The notes beneath the pieces were generated by a model. The model was not told the origin of the DNA and searched no databases. It saw only the letters and a list, made by a program, of their open reading frames with translations. 6,738 nt of DNA. Origin: Betaproteobacteria bacterium UBA6904 (GTDB lineage Bacteria; Pseudomonadota; Gammaproteobacteria; Burkholderiales; SG8-39). Position 1 is the stretch's first letter; every line of letters begins with the position of its first letter. Of this stretch, positions 1-5,461 are shown one piece after another. The position numbers and the translations under genes are program-made. The stretch is taken from positions 11,909 through 18,646 of the forward strand of contig DKBI01000191.1 in assembly GCA_002451175.1 (NCBI GenBank), in the 5' to 3' direction.

Positions 1-7
1 AATCCGC

Positions 8-2197
8 TCAGTAATCGGTATACCGGCGGCGGTGCGTCTCGAGCATCTTCCAGCGCACCACCGGAAGATTCTCGATGCAATGCAGCGGCACGCGGTACAT
101 CTGCACGGGCTCGAGCGCCCGCACCTCGGTGCCGCGCTGCGCGCCGTCGGCGAGCGCGCCGGCGCCGAAGTAGCTGCCGACGCGCAGCGCCTCCTCGTAT
201 CGCGAGGGCGTGTGCAGCAACGCCTCGCCCGAGCGCAGCACGAAGAGTTCCCGCTCCGGGGGCGCGAGCACCTGGCCCTGCGCCAGCTCGCCCGGATTCG
301 TCTCGCGCACGAGGCGGTTCAGCGTCATGCACGACACGCCGTCGGCGAAGAGCCACGTGCTGCGCAGGAACTCCAGCTCCTCGCGCGACTCGACGATGTC
401 CCGGTACAGGGCGCTGCGCGTGACGAAATCGAGATACAGATCCTGCGGCAGCCGCATCGTCTGCACGAAGCTCAACGCGCGGTAGGTTTCGGTTGCCGCC
501 ATGCCCAGCAGCGACGAGGTCTCGCCGACGATCGATCCCGCGGACAGGCGATGGCTGCCCGGCACCCCCGAGCGCACCATCTCCACGGTGCCGCTCAGGA
601 TGAGGTAGATGTCGGAAACCGGCTGCCCCTCCCGCATGAGAATCACCTCGGGATTGAGCACGAGGATGCGGTTGTTCATGAGGTGGCGGATGCGGTGGAG
701 CGGCACCTCGGGAAAGTAGTCGCGCAGGTAGCCGAAGGCGCGGCGGCGAAGCTCGTCGGAGACCCCCTCGATGAGCACGTCGACCGTGCCGAAGGGCGCG
801 CCCGAGCCGATCGCGCGCTCGTCCTCCGTCAGGCGCCGGGACGTGTGGGCGAGGATCAGCTTGCCCGAGGGGTCGCCCTTGAAATCGGCCGCCGCGCCGT
901 GAATCAGGCCGCCGCCGATGTCGATCTTCTTCACGTCGGCGCGCTGCGTGTAATCGCGCACCGTGCGATCGAGGCGCTGCTGGCTGATGCCCGCCTCGGC
1001 GTCCGCCGGCGCGACGAGCTTGCGCATCACCTCCACCGACGCGATGTCCCCGAGGTGCGCGTAGCTGCGATAACCGCCTTCCCACATCACGCGGAAATAG
1101 AACACCGTGGTCTCCACGGGATGCGGCGACAGGATGGGCTTCACCTCCAGGCCCTCGATGTCGTTCCACGTGTCCAGATGCAGATCGTGCACCTCGAACA
1201 GCGCCGCGAATTCCGCCTCCGAGAGCTGCATCACCGACTCGAGCTTCTTGATCACCGAGGCGCGCACCATCGGCACGGCGTAATACGCAATGCGCCGGTC
1301 GCCGCGGATCAGCGAGGTCAGCCCGACGAGGTGGTCATCGTGGCAGTGCGTGTGGAAGATGCCGTCGATCTCGTTGATCCCGATGCCCAGCGCGGTGAGC
1401 GCGTGGTCGATGTTCGGCCCGGCATCCACCAGATACACGCGCCCCTGGTAGAGCACGATGCTGCCCATCGCCGGACGGTTGCGGTCCCAGCCGTCGCCGT
1501 CCCCGGTGTGCACGACCGTGAAGTAGTCGCGCTGCAGCAGGTGATAGCCGAGCACGTAGGGGCACTCGTAGGTCTCGCCCACCGCGAGATTGAGATCGAC
1601 CTCGACGCTCTCGTCCTCGTAGCTGATCTCGTACACGTTGGTGCGCAAGCGCCGGATGTGCACGCCATTGCGGATCTCCAGCGGGTCGCGTTCGACGCAG
1701 ACCGGCGTCACCAGTTCCTCGCTGGGGCGGATGCGGCCGAACGCGAACGCCCGCTTCATGCGCATCATCTCGTGCGCCTGCTCCTCCGTCAGCCCGGCGG
1801 CCGTCAGCTCCTCCTGCGAGGCGAGACCGTAATTGCCGCGGAAGATGTACGCCATCTGCGCCTCGACCTGGCGGCGCGTGCCGATGAGCATGGGCCGCAG
1901 CCCGGTGTTGCGCGGATGCCCGGGGACGATCATGCCCTGGTTGTAGAGCATCTGCAGGACGGGAAACTCGGAGCGGCTGCAGACCTGGCCGTTCTGGATC
2001 GGCAGATCCGACAGCAGGATCGCGTTCGGACCGGTTTCGCAGGCCACGCCGCCGATTTCCATCGGCACGATCAGTCCCGCGCGCAGCAGGTGCTTGACCA
2101 CGTCCTCCGGGCAGCCGCAGAGAACACGCACATCCGCCTGGCGCACCTCGACCCAGGCGATGCCGGTGCTGACGGGAATCTTGCGGATCTTGGACAT
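8..2197 (-). CDS. Metallo-beta-lactamase-fold hydrolase with tandem cyclic-nucleotide-binding-like domains
   Basis: The protein is 729 aa and soluble, with no signal peptide or membrane segment. An N-terminal module (about residues 10-160, with Cys27, Cys29, Cys53 and Cys73) precedes a metallo-beta-lactamase core (about 225-480). The core carries the metal motif HxHxDH as HCHDDH (His284, His286, Asp288, His289), and further likely ligands are His359 in SPHPVE, Asp384 in HLGD and His434 in GGLIHG. Two cNMP-binding-like domains follow. The first (about 500-590) keeps the phosphate-cassette Gly558-Glu559 and Arg573. The second (about 618-710) keeps Arg693 but has Ala679 where Glu is usual. The family suggests a nucleotide-responsive hydrolase; the substrate is unknown. 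An in-frame ATG at 2293 would add 32 residues overlapping the 3' end of the upstream crotonase gene, and that extension looks non-homologous. The start MSKIRK at 2197 is therefore preferred, although its ribosome binding site is weak. The crotonase gene lies 61 nt upstream on the same strand. Confidence 0.88.
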   Translation of the reverse strand: MSKIRKIPVSTGIAWVEVRQADVRVLCGCPEDVVKHLLRAGLIVPMEIGGVACETGPNAILLSDLPIQNGQVCSRSEFPVLQMLYNQGMIVPGHPRNTGLRPMLIGTRRQVEAQMAYIFRGNYGLASQEELTAAGLTEEQAHEMMRMKRAFAFGRIRPSEELVTPVCVERDPLEIRNGVHIRRLRTNVYEISYEDESVEVDLNLAVGETYECPYVLGYHLLQRDYFTVVHTGDGDGWDRNRPAMGSIVLYQGRVYLVDAGPNIDHALTALGIGINEIDGIFHTHCHDDHLVGLTSLIRGDRRIAYYAVPMVRASVIKKLESVMQLSEAEFAALFEVHDLHLDTWNDIEGLEVKPILSPHPVETTVFYFRVMWEGGYRSYAHLGDIASVEVMRKLVAPADAEAGISQQRLDRTVRDYTQRADVKKIDIGGGLIHGAAADFKGDPSGKLILAHTSRRLTEDERAIGSGAPFGTVDVLIEGVSDELRRRAFGYLRDYFPEVPLHRIRHLMNNRILVLNPEVILMREGQPVSDIYLILSGTVEMVRSGVPGSHRLSAGSIVGETSSLLGMAATETYRALSFVQTMRLPQDLYLDFVTRSALYRDIVESREELEFLRSTWLFADGVSCMTLNRLVRETNPGELAQGQVLAPPERELFVLRSGEALLHTPSRYEEALRVGSYFGAGALADGAQRGTEVRALEPVQMYRVPLHCIENLPVVRWKMLETHRRRYTDY

Positions 2198-2212
2198 GGG
2201 CGCCGTCTTTGG

Positions 2213-2248
2213 CGCAGGCACTGTAGCGCGACTGTGCGTCGGAGGCAA
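2213..2248 (-). promoter_or_regulatory. Possible sigma-70-type promoter for the metallo-hydrolase gene
   Basis: On the minus strand, TTGCCT (2248-2243) is followed after exactly 17 nt by TACAGT (2225-2220). Each hexamer matches four of six consensus bases. Transcription would start near 2213, leaving a short leader of about 16 nt. The elements lie between the crotonase stop and the MSKIRK start, and their -35 box sits about 10 nt beyond that stop. They would let the hydrolase be expressed apart from the crotonase. The match is modest and could be chance. Confidence 0.3.
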
Positions 2249-2258
2249 AGCGGCGCCT

Positions 2259-3059
2259 TCAGCAGCCACGGAAGTCAGGCTTGCGCTTTTCATTGAAGGC
2301 GCGCACGCCCTCCAGCCGGTCCTGCGTCGTCACGAGGCGGTTGTAGGCCTCGAGTTCGTAGCGGTACCCCGTCAGCAGATCCATCTGCAGCCCGTGATGG
2401 ATCGACTTCTTCGCCTGCCGCACGGCGAGCGGCGCGTTGGCCGCGATGGCCTGCGCGCAGCCAAGCGTCTCCTCGATCAGCGTCGGCCGCGGACAAATCC
2501 GGTTGACCAGTCCCCAGGCGGCCGCGTCCGCAGCGTCAAACGTGCGCGCCGTGAGGATCAACTCCTTGGCGCGGCGCTCGCCGACCGCGCGCGGCAGGTT
2601 CTGCGTCCCCATGCAGCCCGGCATGATGCCCAGCCGAACCTCGGACTGCGCGAATCGCGCCTCCGGCACCGCGAAGAGAAAGTCGCAGCACAGGGCCATC
2701 TCGAGGCCGCCGCCGTAGGCATCCCCGTTCACGGCGCCGACCACGGGCACGCCGCATTCGACGAGCGCCATGAAGGCGCGCTCGAAGACATCGTGCTGCG
2801 CGCGCCACGCCGCGTCGGTCATGCCGTTGCGCTCCTTGAGGTCGCCGCCCGCGCAGAACGCGCGCTCCCCGGCGCCGGTGAGCACGGCGCAGCGGATCTC
2901 GCCCGGATCGCTGCCGAGGCGCGTCCACAGGTCGAGGAGATCACGGCCCATGGCCGTGTCGAGCGCATTCAGCGCGGCGGGCCGGTTGAGGCGCACCAGG
3001 AGAACGTGCTCGCCGGGGCGCTCGAGCGCCAGCGTGGCGTATGCGGGCAGGTCGGTCAT
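2259..3059 (-). CDS. Enoyl-CoA hydratase/isomerase (crotonase) family protein
   Basis: The protein is 266 aa, a usual length for cytosolic crotonases. These enzymes use a CoA-thioester oxyanion hole, typically for hydrating 2-enoyl-CoA in fatty-acid, aromatic or branched-chain degradation. Visible motifs are LNRPAALNALD (about residues 24-34), the first oxyanion-hole segment FCAGGDLK (68-75), and the second in NGDAYGGGLE (111-120). Both Glu residues that act in hydratases are retained by position: Glu120 in GGGLE and Glu140 in AQSEVRLG. The C-terminal LEGVRAFNEKRKPDF is also typical. True hydratase activity is therefore plausible, but the acyl substrate cannot be assigned. The ATG at 3059 has a GGAG motif 9 nt upstream. 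A longer reading from 3173 would add 38 unrelated residues and run over the divergent gene at 3134, so it is not used. The metallo-hydrolase gene follows 61 nt downstream. Confidence 0.93.
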   Translation of the reverse strand: MTDLPAYATLALERPGEHVLLVRLNRPAALNALDTAMGRDLLDLWTRLGSDPGEIRCAVLTGAGERAFCAGGDLKERNGMTDAAWRAQHDVFERAFMALVECGVPVVGAVNGDAYGGGLEMALCCDFLFAVPEARFAQSEVRLGIMPGCMGTQNLPRAVGERRAKELILTARTFDAADAAAWGLVNRICPRPTLIEETLGCAQAIAANAPLAVRQAKKSIHHGLQMDLLTGYRYELEAYNRLVTTQDRLEGVRAFNEKRKPDFRGC

Positions 3060-3073
3060 GACGCGAATCTCCG

Positions 3074-3104
3074 TCGACAAGCGGCGCGGCCAAGGGTATA
3101 TGAT
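3074..3104 (+). promoter_or_regulatory. Putative promoter of the transglutaminase-like gene in a 74-bp divergent region
   Basis: The -35-like box TCGACA (3074-3079) matches five of six consensus bases. The AT-rich TATATGAT (3097-3104) gives a -10 either as TATATG after 17 nt or as the better TATGAT after 19 nt. This is the only AT-rich patch in the divergent gap at 3060-3133. The -35 overlaps the palindrome GTCGAC. The minus-strand crotonase gene must also be expressed from this gap or from within the neighbour, but I could not find an equally good minus-strand pair. Confidence 0.45.
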
Positions 3105-3115
3105 TTCGCGCCCCA

Positions 3116-3123
3116 ACGAGGAG
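3116..3123 (+). promoter_or_regulatory. Ribosome binding site fixing the start at 3134
   Basis: ACGAGGAG lies 10 nt before the ATG at 3134. It is a strong Shine-Dalgarno match, supports this start, and argues against extending the divergent crotonase gene across it. Confidence 0.65.
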
Positions 3124-3133
3124 CCCGGTTCAC

Positions 3134-3829
3134 ATGGCCCGCCGCACGCGCGTGCGACACGCACGCAAGGCAACCCGCACCCTGCTCGGCCTCAGCGCGG
3201 CGGAATTCGCGACCCTGCGCGCGCTCGACACGCCGGCGAAGATCCAGCGGTTCGTCAACGGCCTGAAACAGAACTTCGAGCCGAACGGCGACACCTGCCA
3301 CTCGATACGCGAGGTGCTCCGGATGCGGCGCGCGCACTGCATCGAGGGGGCGACCCTTGCCGCCTGCGCGCTCTGGATCCAGGGCGAAGCCCCGCTGCTT
3401 CTCGACCTGCAGGCCGTGCACGACTACGACCACGTCATCGCGCTCTTCCGGCGGCGCGGCCGCTGGGGAGCGATCTCCAAGACCAACGGCGTCCACCTGC
3501 GCTGGCGCGACCCGGTCTACCGCACGCTGCGCGAACTGGCGATGTCGTATTTCCACGAGTACTACAACAAGCGGCACCGCAAGACGCTGCGAACCTACTC
3601 CCGCCCGTTCGACCTGCGGCGCGTCGATCCGTCGCTGTGGGCGACGCGCACCGGAGAAGACTGGACCCTGGTCAATGCGCTGGAAGATTCGCGCCACTAC
3701 CGGCTGATCACTCGCGCGCAGGCCGCGGCCCTGACCCCTCGTGACGTGCTGGAGCGCCGCGCGAACAAGCTGCTGCAGTTCCGCCCGCCGAAGACCGCGA
3801 GCGCGCGCGGCCGGCGCAAGAAGCGCTAG
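3134..3829 (+). CDS. Transglutaminase-like (papain-fold) domain protein, function unknown
   Basis: The protein is 231 aa with no signal peptide or membrane helix. Three elements in order resemble the Cys-His-Asp triad of the transglutaminase-like fold: Cys69 in RRAHCIEGATLAACAL, at the start of a helix; His100 in HDYDHVIALF, at a strand start; and Asp126 in HLRWRDPVYR. The spacing of about 30 and 26 residues suits that fold. Both ends are very basic (MARRTRVRHARKATR and ARGRRKKR), which hints at binding to nucleic acid or another polyanion. Known members of the fold include proteases, amidases, peptide-glycan modifiers and cross-linkers, so the reaction here is not predictable. The ATG has a strong ribosome binding site. 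The gene diverges from the crotonase gene and converges on the Bug receptor gene, so it is probably transcribed alone. The fold assignment is inference from motifs. Confidence 0.82.
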   Translation: MARRTRVRHARKATRTLLGLSAAEFATLRALDTPAKIQRFVNGLKQNFEPNGDTCHSIREVLRMRRAHCIEGATLAACALWIQGEAPLLLDLQAVHDYDHVIALFRRRGRWGAISKTNGVHLRWRDPVYRTLRELAMSYFHEYYNKRHRKTLRTYSRPFDLRRVDPSLWATRTGEDWTLVNALEDSRHYRLITRAQAAALTPRDVLERRANKLLQFRPPKTASARGRRKKR

Positions 3830-3847
3830 GGACGCGCGGCGCGTCCC
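3829..3847. terminator. GC hairpin between convergent genes, probable bidirectional terminator
   Basis: A perfect 8-bp inverted repeat, GGGACGCG and CGCGTCCC, encloses a CGG loop. It begins at the last base of the transglutaminase-like gene's TAG and lies 19 nt beyond the end of the Bug receptor gene. Neither strand has a run of T after it, so it is not a classical intrinsic terminator. In GC-rich genomes such hairpins between converging genes often mark transcript ends. Confidence 0.5.
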
Positions 3848-3866
3848 GGGCATGCGCCGTGCGGCC

Positions 3867-4835
3867 CTACTTCTGCTCGACCTTGCCGATCTTTTCGAGG
3901 GCTACCGCGAGCCGCCGCGCGTCCTGGTCCCAGTAGCTGCGGAATTCGGGCGCATCGAGATACGAGATCGGCGTCGCGACACGCTCCATCGCCAGACGGA
4001 AATCCGCATCGTTGACCGCGTTGCGCACCGCTTCGCGCAGGCGCGAGATCACGGGCGCGGGCGCCGCCGCCTGCGCGAAGACGCCCGACCAGATGTAGAA
4101 CTCCGCGTCGTAGCCCAATTCCTTGAAGGTCGGCACCTCGGGGAGCAGCGCGAGCCGCTTGTCGCTCCACGCCGCGAGCGCGCGCATCTTGCCGCCCTTG
4201 ATCTGGCCGATCGCCGCCGCAGGCCCCGAGGCGAGCGCCTCGACCTGCCCGCCGAGCAGCGCGTTCACCGCCGGCCCGCCGCCCTGGTAGGGCACGTGAA
4301 ACAGCTTGACGTCGGCCGCGTTGGCGAAGATTTCCATCGCCACGTGCAGCGTGCCGTACACGCCGGAGGAGGAGTAGTTGATCTTCCCGGGATCCGCTTT
4401 CGCAGCGGTGACGAAATCCTTCAGCGTCTTGTAGGGGCTGTCGGCGCGCACGACGAGCACCGTCGGATCCGCCGTCACCAGCGCGATCGGCGCGAAGTCC
4501 TTCATGTCGTAGGCCGGCGCCTTGCCGTTGATGCGGTCCGACACCGGGAAAATCGAGATGGACGACAGCCCCATGAGAATCGTGTAGCCGTCGGGCGCCG
4601 ACTTGGCGGCTGCCGCCATGCCCACCGCGCCGCCGGCGCCGGTGCGGTTCACCACGACCACCGGCTGCTTGAGGGTCTTCTCCATCGCCGCGGCCAACGG
4701 GCGCCCGACGATGTCGGCCACGCCCCCGGGCGGGAACGGCACGATCATCGTCACGGGTTTCGTGGGGTAGGTTTCCTGCGCGACCGCAAGCGATGCGCAG
4801 GCGATCAAGGCAGCGGTGAAGGCGTTGCGAATCAT
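3867..4835 (-). CDS. Bug/TctC-family tripartite tricarboxylate transporter substrate-binding protein
   Basis: The protein is 322 aa, the standard length for Bug receptors. A Sec signal peptide (MIRNAF, then a hydrophobic stretch) likely ends at AVA-QE, residues 17-21, making it periplasmic. Family features are YPTKPVTMIVPFPPGG (23-38), DIVGR (41-45), VVNRTGAGGAVG (61-72), PDGYTILMG (81-89), VPYQGGGPAVNALLGGQV (181-198) and LPEVPTFKELGY (231-242). Bug proteins bind carboxylates, amino acids or similar small molecules and pass them to TctAB-type membrane proteins or signal with them. The ligand is not predictable. No tctA or tctB gene is in view, so it appears to be an orphan receptor, as is common in betaproteobacteria. 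The ATG at 4835 has GAGGGAG 8 nt upstream and is followed directly by the signal peptide. A longer open frame to 5090 would overlap the divergent gene and is not used. Confidence 0.96.
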   Translation of the reverse strand: MIRNAFTAALIACASLAVAQETYPTKPVTMIVPFPPGGVADIVGRPLAAAMEKTLKQPVVVVNRTGAGGAVGMAAAAKSAPDGYTILMGLSSISIFPVSDRINGKAPAYDMKDFAPIALVTADPTVLVVRADSPYKTLKDFVTAAKADPGKINYSSSGVYGTLHVAMEIFANAADVKLFHVPYQGGGPAVNALLGGQVEALASGPAAAIGQIKGGKMRALAAWSDKRLALLPEVPTFKELGYDAEFYIWSGVFAQAAAPAPVISRLREAVRNAVNDADFRLAMERVATPISYLDAPEFRSYWDQDARRLAVALEKIGKVEQK

Positions 4836-4865
4836 GGTCCGGGCTCCCTCGGCGAATGTCCAGAT

Positions 4866-4901
4866 TACAACTGTTACACAACTTTGCACTCTTGCGGTCA
4901 A
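4866..4901 (-). promoter_or_regulatory. Promoter of the Bug receptor gene, with a direct repeat over the -10
   Basis: On the minus strand, TTGACC (4901-4896, five of six) is followed after exactly 17 nt by TGTAAC (4878-4873, four of six). A start near 4866 gives a leader of about 30 nt that holds the GAGGGAG ribosome binding site. The plus strand shows ACAACT twice, at 4867-4872 and 4878-4883, one helical turn apart and overlapping the -10 region. That could be an operator, but no known regulator motif is recognised. The region is a small AT-rich island in a GC-rich setting. Confidence 0.5.
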
Positions 4902-4942
4902 CAGGTTCGCCCTCGATGCGTCATCATGAGCAGGCCCAATTC

Positions 4943-4950
4943 GCGAGGAG
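4943..4950 (+). promoter_or_regulatory. Ribosome binding site of the glycine-zipper gene
   Basis: GCGAGGAG lies 6 nt before the ATG at 4957. It supports that start over the in-frame ATG nine codons later at 4984, which would lose the basic N-terminus of the signal peptide. Confidence 0.6.
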
Positions 4951-4956
4951 ACCACG

Positions 4957-5397
4957 ATGCCTGCTGTCAGGAATGCGACCCGAATGGCTGCCGCGCTGTT
5001 GCTGATCGGCTGCACGGCCCCGGCGTTCGCCGGCCCGCCCGACTGGGCGCCCGCGCACGGCAATCGCCACAAGTTCCACGCGCCGCGCATCGTGCGCGTC
5101 GTCCCTGCTCCCTACGTGACCTATGCTGCGCGGCCGGTGGTGGTCTATCGCGCACCGGTCGCGGCTTATCGCGCACCGGTCGCGACTTTTCGCACCCCGG
5201 TGGTGTACGCCGCACCGCCCCCGGTCTACTACCACCCGGCCCGGCCGTACTACGGCGTCCCGGGTGCGTTGGCAGGCGCAGTTGCGGGTGCCGTCATCGG
5301 GGGGGCCCTCGGGCATGGCGATCAGCGGGTCGCGGCGGTTGCCGTGGGCTCGGTGGTCGGCGCGGTCATCGGCCACGAAATCTCCGGCGGCCGTTGA
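4957..5397 (+). CDS. Exported glycine-zipper protein (17 kDa surface antigen / 2TM type)
   Basis: The protein is 146 aa. A signal peptide (Arg5, Arg9, then MAAALLLIG) offers two readings: a lipobox LIGC with lipidation of Cys19, or signal peptidase I cleavage after AFA at residue 25. Residues 27-100 are rich in Pro, Tyr, Val and Ala, with a seven-residue repeat (YRAPVAA, YRAPVAT, FRTPVVY, residues 64-84). Residues 103-144 form a double glycine zipper, GALAGAVAGAVIGG and VGSVVGAVIGHEISG, with Gly every four residues (103, 107, 111, 115; 131, 135, 139). Such zippers pack two short helices in or at the outer membrane. Family members are mostly structural or stress-related envelope proteins without a known reaction. 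The gene diverges from the Bug receptor gene, and msrB follows 64 nt downstream on the same strand, so joint transcription is possible. Confidence 0.85.
   Translation: MPAVRNATRMAAALLLIGCTAPAFAGPPDWAPAHGNRHKFHAPRIVRVVPAPYVTYAARPVVVYRAPVAAYRAPVATFRTPVVYAAPPPVYYHPARPYYGVPGALAGAVAGAVIGGALGHGDQRVAAVAVGSVVGAVIGHEISGGR
5146..5208 (+). repeat. In-frame 21-bp tandem repeat, about three copies
   Basis: TATCGCGCACCGGTCGCG occurs identically at 5146-5163 and 5167-5184. A diverged third copy begins at 5188. The 21-bp period keeps frame and encodes the seven-residue units YRAPVAA, YRAPVAT and FRTPVVY. Copy number could change by slippage without breaking the gene, altering the length of the spacer between signal peptide and zipper. 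Confidence 0.8.
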
Positions 5398-5461
5398 GCG
5401 GCCGGGGGTCCTGGCGTGGTCGGAGTAAGATTCCGGCCGCCCGAGCGACTATGACTTTGCG

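Noticed and set aside
2198..2293. 32-residue N-terminal extension of the metallo-hydrolase
   Set aside because: It overlaps the last codons of the crotonase gene and looks like low-complexity translation of the gap. MSKIRK is the natural start, though its weak ribosome binding site leaves some doubt.
32..2296. A plus-strand open frame of 754 codons opposite the metallo-hydrolase gene
   Set aside because: Its translation is a monotonous His/Arg/Ala/Asp-rich string with no recognisable motif, as expected antisense to a GC-rich gene. The opposite strand encodes clear catalytic motifs.
3060..3173. N-terminal extension of the crotonase to 3173
   Set aside because: It would overlap the start of the divergent gene, which has a strong ribosome binding site. 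The added 38 residues do not resemble a crotonase N-terminus, and the internal ATG at 3059 has its own GGAG.
2094..3266. A plus-strand open frame of 390 codons opposite the crotonase gene
   Set aside because: It has Arg/Ala-rich composition, overlaps two genes with clear family motifs and has no credible ribosome binding site or domain.
5388..5404. CGGCCG repeat with a 5-nt loop at the end of the glycine-zipper gene, as a terminator
   Set aside because: The stem is only 6 bp of a self-palindromic sequence that arises easily in GC-rich DNA, it overlaps the stop codon, and no T run follows.
5394..5431. TTGAGC and TAAGAT as a promoter for msrB
   Set aside because: The spacing of 26 nt is too long for a sigma-70 promoter and the -10 match is only four of six bases.
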